Of a stretch of 64,000 nucleotides of DNA, positions 9,042-18,237 are shown piece by piece. A program made the translations under genes and the position numbers. Each line of letters starts with the position of its first letter. Position 1 is the first letter of the stretch. The notes beneath the pieces were generated by a model that did no database searches, was not told where the DNA came from, and saw only the letters and a program-made list of their open reading frames with translations. The DNA is taken from assembly GCF_030499515.1 (NCBI RefSeq), contig NZ_JASTWJ010000001.1, positions 2,770,001-2,834,000 on the forward strand, given 5' to 3'. Origin of the DNA: Streptomyces sp. DT2A-34 (GTDB lineage: Bacteria > Actinomycetota > Actinomycetes > Streptomycetales > Streptomycetaceae).

Positions 9042-10801
9042 GGGGCCGGGCGAGGAAGGCGGTCGGCGCGGCCGGGCTGACCCGCCTCGCCTGTCTCGTC
9101 GCCGTCCTGGCCACCGTCGGCCTGCTGCCCTGGCTCTCGCGCAGGGACCCGGCGCTGACCGTGCTGCGCGCCCGGTCGGCCGAGCAGGAGGCGACCGAGG
9201 AGGCCCTGTCCGCGATCCGCGAGAACCTGGGCCTGGACGCCGGTCCCCTTTCGCTGCTGGGGAGTTGGGCCTCGGACCTGCTGCACGGTGACTTCGGCAC
9301 CTCCTGGGTGTCCGGAACCGACGTCCTGCCGTCCGTCGTCGCCGGCCTCCAGGTGTCCCTGGGCCTGATGGGCGCGGCGCTCGGCGTCGCGGTCGTGCTG
9401 GCCGCCGTGCTGGTGGCGCCGGTGCTGGTGCGGGGACGCGGATCGGCCGGTGCCTTCGCCGCCATGCTCGCCGCGGTCCCCGAGTTCCTGCTGGCCACGG
9501 TCGCGCTGCTGGTGTGCGGGGTGTGGCTGGGCTGGCTGCCGACGGCCGGCTGGGCGGGCCCCGAGTACCTGGTGCTGCCCGCGCTCGCCCTCGGCGTCCC
9601 GGCGGGCGGTCTGCTCGGCCGGCTGGTCGCGGACGCGCTGCCCGCCGTGCTCGACGAGCGGTGGGTGGAGCTGTGGCGGGGTGCGGGAGTGAGCCGTACG
9701 ACGATCTCGGCGGCCGCCCTCAAGCGCGTACTGCCGCCCCTGGTACCGCAGTTCGGGATGGTCGCCGTCGGCCTGACCGGCGGAGCGGTCGCCGTGGAGA
9801 TGGTGTTCGCGGTGCCCGGCATCGGCCGTACGGCGCTCGGCGCGGCCAAGTCGCAGGACCTGCCGCTGCTCCAGGGTTCCGTCCTGGCCCTGCTGCTGCT
9901 CGGCCTGGTCGCGGGTGCGCTGGCGGTGGGCGTACGGCGCCGGCTGCTCGGCCCCGCCTTGCGTGACGCCGGGCTGACGCTGCCCCCGGCACGTCCGGTC
10001 CGTACCCACCCGGCGATCCCGTTGACCCTGTTCACGGTCCTCGCCGTGACCATCGGCTGGGGCCTGCTGCGGGACCCGTACACCGTGCACACCAGCGCCC
10101 GCCTCACCGCCCCCTCCTGGGCCCACCCGCTCGGCACCGACGCCCTCGGCCGCGACGTGCTGGCCCGGCTCGGGCACGGCGCCGCCTCGACCGTCGGCAC
10201 GGCCGCCGCCATCTGTGTGCTGAGCCTGCTGGTCGCACTCGCGCTGGGCTTCCTGCCCGGCATCGCAGCGGGCGCGGCCGACATCGCCAACGCCCTGCCC
10301 CCGGTGATCGTCGGCATCCTGGTCGCCGCGGCGGCCGGCCCCGGCACCGGCGGCACGGCCCTCGCGGTCGCCCTGATCTCGTGGCCGGCGCTGTCCGCGC
10401 ACGCGGCGGCCCTGGTGCAGGAGGTGCGGGCGTCGGCGTTCCTGACCGCGCAACGGGCCATGGGCGCGACCCCGTTCTGGATCCTCACCCGGCACGTCCT
10501 GCCGTCCGTCGCCGCCCCCGTCGCCCGCCACGCCCTGCTGCGCCTGCCCGGTATCGCCCTCGCCCTGGCCTCCCTCGGCTTCCTGGGCCTGGGCGCCCAG
10601 CCGCCCACCCCCGAGTGGGGCCTGCTGCTCGACGAGTCCCGCGCCTACATCGAACGCGCCCCCTGGGCGGCCCTCGCCCCGGCCGTCGCGCTCGCCCTGC
10701 TGGCGGGGCTCGCGGTGTCGGGGGCGGCGGCCGTACAGGGCCGGAGGGCAAGGCGAGCCGCTCCGACGGAGCAGAGGAAGGAAGCCCCCGTTGCCGTCTG
10801 A
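9038..10801 (+). CDS. Fused ABC permease (DppB-DppC in one chain)
   Basis: 587 residues holding two permease modules normally made as separate proteins. The first half (about 1-310) has DppB features: a membrane helix, the loop with IRENLGLDAGPL, and an EAA-type loop around 200-240 (WRGAGVSRTTISAAALKRVL). The second (about 325-570) has DppC features: PSWAHPLGTDALGRDVLARL and an EAA loop around 455-490 (AMGATPFWILTRHVLP), then LGFLGLGAQPPTPEWG. The GTG overlaps the binding-protein stop (GTGA), so translation is coupled. With the two ATPases it would form the membrane channel of the importer. Fusion of both halves is unusual. Confidence 0.93.
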   Translation: MRGRARKAVGAAGLTRLACLVAVLATVGLLPWLSRRDPALTVLRARSAEQEATEEALSAIRENLGLDAGPLSLLGSWASDLLHGDFGTSWVSGTDVLPSVVAGLQVSLGLMGAALGVAVVLAAVLVAPVLVRGRGSAGAFAAMLAAVPEFLLATVALLVCGVWLGWLPTAGWAGPEYLVLPALALGVPAGGLLGRLVADALPAVLDERWVELWRGAGVSRTTISAAALKRVLPPLVPQFGMVAVGLTGGAVAVEMVFAVPGIGRTALGAAKSQDLPLLQGSVLALLLLGLVAGALAVGVRRRLLGPALRDAGLTLPPARPVRTHPAIPLTLFTVLAVTIGWGLLRDPYTVHTSARLTAPSWAHPLGTDALGRDVLARLGHGAASTVGTAAAICVLSLLVALALGFLPGIAAGAADIANALPPVIVGILVAAAAGPGTGGTALAVALISWPALSAHAAALVQEVRASAFLTAQRAMGATPFWILTRHVLPSVAAPVARHALLRLPGIALALASLGFLGLGAQPPTPEWGLLLDESRAYIERAPWAALAPAVALALLAGLAVSGAAAVQGRRARRAAPTEQRKEAPVAV

Positions 10802-11768
10802 CGCACTGCTGTCGGTACACGACCTGCGCATCGCCTTCGACGGAGTCGAGGCCGTACGCGGTCTGACCTTCGACGTCCGCCCGCGCGAAGTCCTCGCCCT
10901 CGTAGGCGAATCGGGCGCCGGCAAGTCCCTCACCGCCCGGGCGCTGCTCGGCATGCTGCCCCGGGGCGCGACGACGAGCGGGACGATCGAGCCGGACCTC
11001 GCGCCCCACCGCGGCCGCCGCATCTGCCTCGTCCCGCAGGACGCCCTGTCCGCCCTGTCCCCCGTGCACCCGGTCGGCGACCAACTCGCCGCCGCCGTAC
11101 GGTCGGTGGCCCGCGTCTCCCGCAAGGAGGCCCGGGCCCGGGCGGTCGCCGCGCTCGACCGGGTCGGCATCCCGGACGCCGCCCGCAAGGCACGGGCGTA
11201 TCCGCACGAGTACTCCGGCGGCATGCGGCAGCGCGCCGTCATCGCCATGGCGACGATCAACGAACCCGACATCGTCGTCGCCGACGAGCCCACCACGGCC
11301 CTGGACGAGGAGCACCGCGACCAGGTGCTGCGGGTGCTCGCCGAGCAACGGGAGGCGGTGGGGGCCGCGCTCGTGCTCGTCACCCACGACATGGACGTCG
11401 TACGGGACCGCGCGGACCGCGTGCTGGTGATGTACGCCGGCCGCCTCACCGAACTGGGCCGGGCCGGCGAGGTACTGGACCGCCCCCGCGCCCCGTACAC
11501 GGCGGGCCTGCTGGCCTCCCTCCCCCAGCACGCACCCCCGGGCCGCCGCCTGCCCGCCCTGCGCGGCACCCCGCCCGCCCCGGGCGCACTCCCGCCAGGC
11601 TGCGCCTTCGCCCCGCGCTGCCCGCTCGCGACAGACGCCTGCCGTGCGCGGGAACCGGAGCCGCAGGAGGTGGAAGGACGCCTGGTCGCCTGCCATCACT
11701 GGGCGGAACTCCCCCACCCCGCGACGGAGTTGTTCCAAGGACAGGGAGAGGAGCGGCAGCCCGCATGA
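10791..11768 (+). CDS. ABC transporter ATPase (DppD-like)
   Basis: 325 residues with Walker A GESGAGKS (about 39-46), Q-loop VPQDAL, signature YSGGMRQR, Walker [13 protein letters not shown]-loop THDMD, and the C-terminal Cys-containing oligopeptide-transporter tail (PPGCAFAPRCPLATDACR). It powers import through the fused permease. The TTG start at 10791 overlaps the permease stop by 11 bases and has AGGAAGGAA upstream. It is the third gene of the Zur-box operon. Confidence 0.94.
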   Translation: MPSDALLSVHDLRIAFDGVEAVRGLTFDVRPREVLALVGESGAGKSLTARALLGMLPRGATTSGTIEPDLAPHRGRRICLVPQDALSALSPVHPVGDQLAAAVRSVARVSRKEARARAVAALDRVGIPDAARKARAYPHEYSGGMRQRAVIAMATINEPDIVVADEPTTALDEEHRDQVLRVLAEQREAVGAALVLVTHDMDVVRDRADRVLVMYAGRLTELGRAGEVLDRPRAPYTAGLLASLPQHAPPGRRLPALRGTPPAPGALPPGCAFAPRCPLATDACRAREPEPQEVEGRLVACHHWAELPHPATELFQGQGEERQPA

Positions 11769-12445
11769 GTGACGCCCTGCTCGACGTCCGCCACCTCACG
11801 GTCCGCTACGGCGACGTCACCGCGGTCGACGACGTCTCGTTCACCCTGGCCGCCGGCGAGACCCTCGCCGTCAACGGCCCCTCCGGCTGCGGCAAGTCCT
11901 CCACAGCCCTCGCGGTCCTCCAGCTGCGCCGCCCGGACGCCGGTGAAGTGGTCTTCGAGGGACAGGAGTTGACGACCCTCACCGAACGCGAGCTGCGCCC
12001 GCTGCGCCCCCGCATGCAGCCGGTCTTCCAGGACCCGTTCGGCTCCCTGAGCCCCCGCCACCGCATCCGCGACGCGGTGGCGGAACCACTGAAGGTGCAG
12101 GGCCGCTGGAGCGCCACCGACGGCCCCGCCCGGGTCGCCGAACTCCTCGACCGGGTCGGCCTCGATCCGTCGTACGGCGACCGCCACCCGCACGAACTCT
12201 CCGGCGGCCAGTGCCAACGCGCCGGAATCGCCCGCGCGTTGGCCTCCGAGCCACACCTGCTGGTCCTGGACGAGCCGGTGTCGGCCCTCGACCCCTCGGT
12301 GCGGGCCGGCGTGCTGAACCTGCTCGCCGACCTCCAGGACGACCTCGGCCTCGGCTACCTGTTCATCTGCCACGACCGGGCGGTCGTACGGCACTTCGCG
12401 GACCGGGCGATCGAGATGCGTGACGGGCGCGTCATTTCCGGGTAG
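11765..12445 (+). CDS. ABC transporter ATPase (DppF-like, short)
   Basis: 226 residues with Walker A GPSGCGKSS, Q-loop FQDPFGSLSPRH, signature LSGGQCQR, Walker [11 protein letters not shown] and H-loop CHDRAVV. The ATG overlaps the previous stop (ATGA). It stops right after the nucleotide-binding domain and lacks the C-terminal Cys-rich oligopeptide tail usual in DppF, as expected for a compact metal-type importer. It would pair with the preceding ATPase. The stop overlaps the convergent TetR gene by 14 bases. Confidence 0.93.
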   Translation: MSDALLDVRHLTVRYGDVTAVDDVSFTLAAGETLAVNGPSGCGKSSTALAVLQLRRPDAGEVVFEGQELTTLTERELRPLRPRMQPVFQDPFGSLSPRHRIRDAVAEPLKVQGRWSATDGPARVAELLDRVGLDPSYGDRHPHELSGGQCQRAGIARALASEPHLLVLDEPVSALDPSVRAGVLNLLADLQDDLGLGYLFICHDRAVVRHFADRAIEMRDGRVISG

Positions 12446-13016
12446 CGGCCTCGATCACCTGGCGGAGGCCCTCGGTGAGCTGCTCCGCGCTGGGCGCGGT
12501 TTCGGGGTCGAAGGTCCACTGGGTGATGAGTCCGGTCATCAGGGTCAGATAGAACTTGCCGAGGGTGTCCACGGTCTCGTCCCGGACATCCTCCTCACGC
12601 CCGCCCATGAGCAGCGGGATGATGCCGCGCCCGGCCTCCAGCTGGGCATGGGAGAGATGGTCGCGCACCTGGGGCAACTGATCGCCCATGGCGGTGATCT
12701 CCACGCTGAGACGCCACACCGAGCCGGGCTCCCGCATGGTGCCGATGATGTTCGACCACACTTCCTGGAACCGCTCGATCGAGCCCGGCTCGGCGGTGAT
12801 CCCGGCAGTCCCGTCGCCCTCGAAGGCGTCGCCCAGCCCCTCGACCAGCGACACGTACGCCTGCGCCAGCAGCGCGTCCTTCGACCCGTAGTGGTAGCCG
12901 ATCGACGCCAGGTTGGTCCCCGACTCCTTGACGATGTCGCGCGCGGTCGTCCGCACGAACCCCTTCGCCAGCAGGCAGCGCTTGGCGCCTTCCAGCAGAT
13001 CCTCACGGTGTCCCAT
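12432..13016 (-). CDS. TetR-family repressor, divergent from the MFS efflux gene
   Basis: 194 residues. The N-terminal TetR helix-turn-helix is clear (GFVRTTARDIVKESGTNLAS, then IGYHYGSKDALLAQAYVSL); the rest is a TetR ligand-binding domain. ATG at 13016 has GGGTGG six bases upstream; an in-frame ATG at 13052 would add 12 residues. Divergence from an EmrB/QacA-type pump suggests it represses the pump and itself, released by a drug or metabolite. The 84-bp intergenic region carries a pair of 11-bp direct repeats. Ligand unknown. Confidence 0.9.
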   Translation of the reverse strand: MGHREDLLEGAKRCLLAKGFVRTTARDIVKESGTNLASIGYHYGSKDALLAQAYVSLVEGLGDAFEGDGTAGITAEPGSIERFQEVWSNIIGTMREPGSVWRLSVEITAMGDQLPQVRDHLSHAQLEAGRGIIPLLMGGREEDVRDETVDTLGKFYLTLMTGLITQWTFDPETAPSAEQLTEGLRQVIEAATRK

Positions 13017-13039
13017 GCCGACCACCCTACCGTCGATCC

Positions 13040-13063
13040 ATACAGTCGTCATATACAGCCGTC
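13040..13063. promoter_or_regulatory. Direct repeats between tetR and the MFS gene
   Basis: ATACAGTCGTC (13040-13050) and ATACAGCCGTC (13053-13063) match at 10 of 11 positions with a 13-bp period. They lie between the divergent genes, where the TetR protein is expected to bind. TetR operators are usually inverted, so this is only a candidate. Confidence 0.35.
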
Positions 13064-13100
13064 CTAGACAAGCGTTTAAGACGCACGTACATTCCCTGCC

Positions 13101-14639
13101 ATGACAACCGACCCGGCGAGCACCACCACGCCTGTCCCCGCCCGCGCCGGCCGCCGAGAATGGACCGCCCTCGGCGTGCTGATGCTGCCGCTGCTGCTGG
13201 TCTCGATGGACGTCTCGGTCCTGTACTTCGCGATCCCGGCGATCAGCGCGGACCTGGAGCCGACCGGCACCCAGCAGCTGTGGATCTTCGACATCTACGC
13301 CTTCGTCCTGGCGGGCCTGCTGATGACGATGGGCTCGCTCGGCGACCGCATCGGCCACCGCCGCCTCCTGCTGATCGGCGCCACCGCCTTCGGCGCCGCC
13401 TCACTGGTGGGGGCGTACGCCAGCAGCGCCGAGACCCTGATCGCGGCCCGCGCGGTCCTCGGCATCGGCGGCGCGACCCTGTTGCCGTCGACGATGGCCC
13501 TGCTCCGCACGATGTTCACCGACCCGGGCCAGCGCGCGAAGGCGATCGGCATGTGGTCCGGCGTGATGACGGCCGGGATCGCGCTCGGCTCGGTGATGAG
13601 CGGGGTGCTGGTCGAGCACTTCTGGTGGGGCTCGGTCTTCCTGGTCAACCTGCCGGCGATGGCGCTGCTGCTGGTCCTCGGGCCGATCCTGCTCCCGGAG
13701 TGGAGGAACCCCGAGCCCGGCCGCTTCGACTGGCTGAGCGTTCCGCTGTCGATGGCGGCGGTGCTTCCCGTGATCTACGGCGTGAAGGAGATCCCGTCCG
13801 AGGGCTGGAACGTCCGCTACGTCGTCCCGATCACCGTAGGCCTGCTGTTCGCGGCCCTCTTCGTCCACCGTCAGCGCACGGCCGCGGCGCCGATGATCTC
13901 GCCGGCCCTGTTCCGCGGACGGGGCTTCGCCCCCTCGGTGGGCCTCAACCTCGTCTGCATGTTCGGGGTGGTGGGCTCGACCTACTTCACCACGCAGTAC
14001 CTCCAGTCGGTACTCGGCATGGGCGCGCTGGAGGCGGCCCTGTGGGCGCTGCTGCCGTCGGTGCCGATCGGGGCGGCGGCGCCGATCGCGACCCAGCTGG
14101 TGCAGAAGGGCGTCGACCGCGCCCATGTCGTCACCGCGGGCTTCGCGATCGCCGCGTCCGGCTTCGCGCTACTGGCCCTGGCCGGTACGGACTCGATGGG
14201 GCTGGTGCTGACGGCGTGCGGGGTCCTCGCGGTCGGGGGCGTCACGGCCATGTCCCAGATCATGGACCTCGCGCTGGGCACCGCCCCGGTGGAGCGGGCG
14301 GGCACAGCGTCCTCGCTGATGGAGACGGGCGCGGAGTTCGGCGGGGCGCTGGGCATGGCGGTCCTCGGCTCCATCGGTACGGCGATCTACCGCCACGAGA
14401 TCCCGGCCTCGGCGCCGGACGTGGCGCACGAGACGCTGGGCGGCGCGCTGGCCGTCGCCGATCAGGTCCCGGGGCTGGCCGCGGTCGCGCGGGAGGCGTT
14501 CACCGACGGGATGCGGGGCGCTGCGATCGCCGGAGCGGTGGTGCTGGCGGGCGCGGCGGTGCTGGCGGCGGTCACGCTGCGGCGGGTGCACGTGCGGGAG
14601 CCCGCGAAGGCCTCGGAACCGGACAAGGTCCTGGCATGA
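13101..14639 (+). CDS. MFS drug-efflux transporter, EmrB/QacA (DHA2, 14-TM) type
   Basis: 512 residues with about 14 hydrophobic helices. DHA2 landmarks: LLLVSMDVSVLYFAIPAI in helix 1, LWIFDIYAFVLAG, GSLGDRIGHRRLLLIGA (motif A), and GVMTAGIALGSVMSGVLVEH (motif C of antiporters). It would export a hydrophobic drug or metabolite in exchange for protons at the cell membrane. The ATG has no clear ribosome binding site; TACATT ends nine bases upstream, so the message may be nearly leaderless. It is controlled in all likelihood by the divergent TetR protein. Confidence 0.93.
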   Translation: MTTDPASTTTPVPARAGRREWTALGVLMLPLLLVSMDVSVLYFAIPAISADLEPTGTQQLWIFDIYAFVLAGLLMTMGSLGDRIGHRRLLLIGATAFGAASLVGAYASSAETLIAARAVLGIGGATLLPSTMALLRTMFTDPGQRAKAIGMWSGVMTAGIALGSVMSGVLVEHFWWGSVFLVNLPAMALLLVLGPILLPEWRNPEPGRFDWLSVPLSMAAVLPVIYGVKEIPSEGWNVRYVVPITVGLLFAALFVHRQRTAAAPMISPALFRGRGFAPSVGLNLVCMFGVVGSTYFTTQYLQSVLGMGALEAALWALLPSVPIGAAAPIATQLVQKGVDRAHVVTAGFAIAASGFALLALAGTDSMGLVLTACGVLAVGGVTAMSQIMDLALGTAPVERAGTASSLMETGAEFGGALGMAVLGSIGTAIYRHEIPASAPDVAHETLGGALAVADQVPGLAAVAREAFTDGMRGAAIAGAVVLAGAAVLAAVTLRRVHVREPAKASEPDKVLA

Positions 14640-14684
14640 CGAACGCCGGGTGGGCCGAGAATCCTCAGCCCACCCGGCGTTCGT
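14639..14684. terminator. Bidirectional terminator
   Basis: A perfect 17-bp stem (14639-14655 with 14668-14684) and 12-nt loop begin at the last base of the MFS stop codon and end nine bases before the serA stop, so one hairpin serves both convergent genes. Confidence 0.85.
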
Positions 14685-14693
14685 CGTGGAGCG

Positions 14694-16283
14694 TCAGGCC
14701 AGGTTCACCGCACGGGCGGACGTCGCCCCGATCTCCTCGGCGACCTCGGTCAGCACCCCGGCGGGCACCGTGTCGTCGACGGTGAGGACGGCCAGCGCCT
14801 CGCCACCGGCGACGGCACGCGAGACCTGCATGCCGGCGATGTTGATGCCCGCCTCACCGAAGATGCGGCCGACGGTGCCGACGACACCCGGACGGTCCTC
14901 GTACTTCAGGACGACCATGTGGTCGGCGAGCGCGAGGTCCACGTCGTAGTCGCCGACCGCGACGATCTTCTGGAGGTGCTTGGGGCCGGCCAGGGTGCCG
15001 GAGACCGACACCTCCTCGCCGTTGCCGAGCGTGCCGCGCACGGTGACGACGTTGCGGTGGTCGGACGACTCCGAGCTGGTCGTCAGCCGCACCTCGACGC
15101 CGCGCTCCTGGGCGAACAGCGGGGCGTTGACGTAGGACACCGTCTCGTCGACGACGTCCTCGAAGACACCCTTGAGGGCGCTGAGCTCCAGCACCTTCAC
15201 ATCGTGCTGGGTGATCTCGCCGTAGACCTCGACGTCGAGGCGGACCGCGACCTCACCGGCGAGCGCCGTGAAGATACGGCCCAGGCGCTCGGCGAGCGGC
15301 AGACCCGGCTTGACGTCCTCGGCGATGACGCCCCCCTGGACGTTCACCGCGTCCGGCACGAGCTCACCGGCGAGGGCGAGACGCACCGAGCGGGCGACGG
15401 CGATACCGGCCTTCTCCTGCGCCTCGTCGGTGGAGGCACCGAGGTGCGGGGTGGCGACGACCTGGTCGAACTCGAACAGCGGGGAGTCCGTGCAGGGCTC
15501 CTTCGCGTACACGTCGAGACCGGCACCGGCGACCCGGCCCTCCTTGAGGGCGGAGTACAGCGCCTCCTCGTCGACGATCCCGCCGCGCGCGGCGTTGACG
15601 ATGCGCACGCTCGGCTTGACCTTGCGCAGCGCCTCGTCGCCGATGAGGCCGACGGTCTCGGGGGTCTTGGGCAGGTGGACGGTGATGAAGTCGGAGACCT
15701 CGAGCAGCTCGTCCAGCGACAGCACCTTGACGCCCATCTGGGCGGCGCGCGCGGGCTGGATGTAGGGGTCGTAGGCCACGACCTTCATGCCGAAGCCGGA
15801 CATGCGCTGGGCGACCAGCGCACCGATACGGCCCAGACCCACGACACCGAGGGTCTTCTCGGCGAGCTCCACACCCGTGTACTTGCTGCGCTTCCACTCG
15901 CCGTTCTTCAGCGCGGCGTTGGCCTGCGGGATGTGGCGGGCGGTGGCGACGAGGAGACCGCAGGCCAGCTCGGCGGCGGTCACGATGTTCGAGGTGGGGG
16001 CGTTGACGACCATCACGCCGGCCTTGGTGGCGGCGGAGACGTCGACGTTGTCCAGGCCGACGCCGGCTCGCGCGACGACCTTGAGCTTCTTGGCGGCGGC
16101 GATCGCCTCGGCGTCGACCTTGGTGGCGGAGCGGATCAGGATCGCGTCCACTTCGGCGATGGCCGGGAGCAGTTCGGCTCGGTCTGCTCCGTTGCAGTGG
16201 CGGATCTCGAAGTCGGGGCCAAGCGCGTCCACGGTGGCGGGCGACAGCTCTTCAGCGATGAGTACGACGGGTTTCGAGCTCAC
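14694..16283 (-). CDS. serA: D-3-phosphoglycerate dehydrogenase
   Basis: 529 residues, the long form with catalytic and NAD domains, an intervening domain (ASB) and a C-terminal ACT domain. It oxidises 3-phosphoglycerate to phosphohydroxypyruvate, committing carbon to serine. Visible: VVGLGRIGALVAQR (NAD loop), AARGGIVDEEAL (substrate Arg), the Glu region AKEPC, ATPHLGAST (catalytic His), and the C-terminal VLKYEDRPGVVGTVGRIFGE of the ACT fold. GTG at 16283 was chosen for GAGGA five bases upstream; the GTG at 16295 has no such site. A TAGACT -10 lies at 16396-16401. The ACT domain suggests feedback by serine. Confidence 0.97.
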   Translation of the reverse strand: MSSKPVVLIAEELSPATVDALGPDFEIRHCNGADRAELLPAIAEVDAILIRSATKVDAEAIAAAKKLKVVARAGVGLDNVDVSAATKAGVMVVNAPTSNIVTAAELACGLLVATARHIPQANAALKNGEWKRSKYTGVELAEKTLGVVGLGRIGALVAQRMSGFGMKVVAYDPYIQPARAAQMGVKVLSLDELLEVSDFITVHLPKTPETVGLIGDEALRKVKPSVRIVNAARGGIVDEEALYSALKEGRVAGAGLDVYAKEPCTDSPLFEFDQVVATPHLGASTDEAQEKAGIAVARSVRLALAGELVPDAVNVQGGVIAEDVKPGLPLAERLGRIFTALAGEVAVRLDVEVYGEITQHDVKVLELSALKGVFEDVVDETVSYVNAPLFAQERGVEVRLTTSSESSDHRNVVTVRGTLGNGEEVSVSGTLAGPKHLQKIVAVGDYDVDLALADHMVVLKYEDRPGVVGTVGRIFGEAGINIAGMQVSRAVAGGEALAVLTVDDTVPAGVLTEVAEEIGATSARAVNLA

Positions 16284-16395
16284 GTGAGTCCTCACAAGTC
16301 CAATGCGGACGGCCGTCCCGACGGCCGCAGGCGGTGGAGGGGCTAGCCGCGTGGAGACGCACGACGCTGTGGGCCTGACGCGTATGTTGTGCGCC

Positions 16396-16401
16396 AGTCT
16401 A
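16396..16401 (-). promoter_or_regulatory. Candidate -10 of serA
   Basis: TAGACT on the minus strand matches the Streptomyces TAGNNT -10 and lies 112 bases before the serA start. No convincing -35 is seen. Confidence 0.4.
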
Positions 16402-16471
16402 GTGGCGCGGCGGAGGTCGTCTTGCGCCTCTGCGGAAGGATCACCCGTCCGTGATACGACGGGGTGGACAA

Positions 16472-16502
16472 CGGGGCCGGAGCGGCAAGCTCCGGCCCCG
16501 TC
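16472..16502 (-). terminator. Terminator of ilvC
   Basis: A 13-bp perfect stem (16472-16484 with 16490-16502) with a 5-nt loop begins nine bases after the ilvC stop and would separate the ilv genes from serA. Confidence 0.8.
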
Positions 16503-16511
16503 GGCTGAGAC

Positions 16512-17642
<1,131 letters not shown>

Positions 17643-17687
17643 CTACGAGTCGGCCGTGCGGGAAGCCGCGACGGGCCGTACGGGGGC

Positions 17688-18212
17688 TCAGGCCGAGCGG
17701 TCCAGGGCGCGCAGCGACCGGTCCGTGATCGAACGGGCGCCGCGGCCGATCGCGATCGTGCCGGACTGGACGAGCTCCTTGATGCCGTACGGCTCCAGCA
17801 TCTTCAGCATGGCGGACAGCTTGTCGCTGCTGCCGGTGGCCTCGATCGTCACGGCCTCCGGGGAGACGTCGACGGTCTTGGCGCGGAACAGCTGGACGAT
17901 CTCGACGATCTGGGAGCGCGTCTCGTTGTCGGCGCGCACCTTCACCAGAACGAGTTCGCGCTGAACGGCCGAACCCGGCTCCAGCTCGACGATCTTCAGC
18001 ACGTTGACGAGCTTGTTGAGCTGCTTCGTCACCTGCTCCAGCGGGAGGTCCTCGACGTTCACCACGATGGTGATGCGGGAGATGTCGGGGTGCTCGGTGA
18101 CGCCGACCGCGAGCGAGTCGATGTTGAAGCCGCGGCGGGAGAACAGGGCTGCGATCCGGGCGAGGATGCCCGGCGTGTTCTCCACCAGGACGGAGAGCGT
18201 GTGCTTGGACAT
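17688..18212 (-). CDS. ilvN: Acetolactate synthase small (regulatory) subunit
   Basis: 174 residues beginning SKHTLSVLVENTPGILARIA, the ACT domain that binds valine for feedback inhibition; the second half is the IlvN C-terminal domain (REL-LVKVRADNETRSQI, then GARSITDRS). It binds and activates the IlvB catalytic subunit. ATG at 18212 has AAAGGAAG seven bases upstream. The gap to ilvB is only 25 bases, so the two are cotranscribed from the attenuated promoter at 20306. Confidence 0.97.
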   Translation of the reverse strand: MSKHTLSVLVENTPGILARIAALFSRRGFNIDSLAVGVTEHPDISRITIVVNVEDLPLEQVTKQLNKLVNVLKIVELEPGSAVQRELVLVKVRADNETRSQIVEIVQLFRAKTVDVSPEAVTIEATGSSDKLSAMLKMLEPYGIKELVQSGTIAIGRGARSITDRSLRALDRSA

Positions 18213-18237
18213 GGTCTGCTTCCTTTACCTACGGCTC

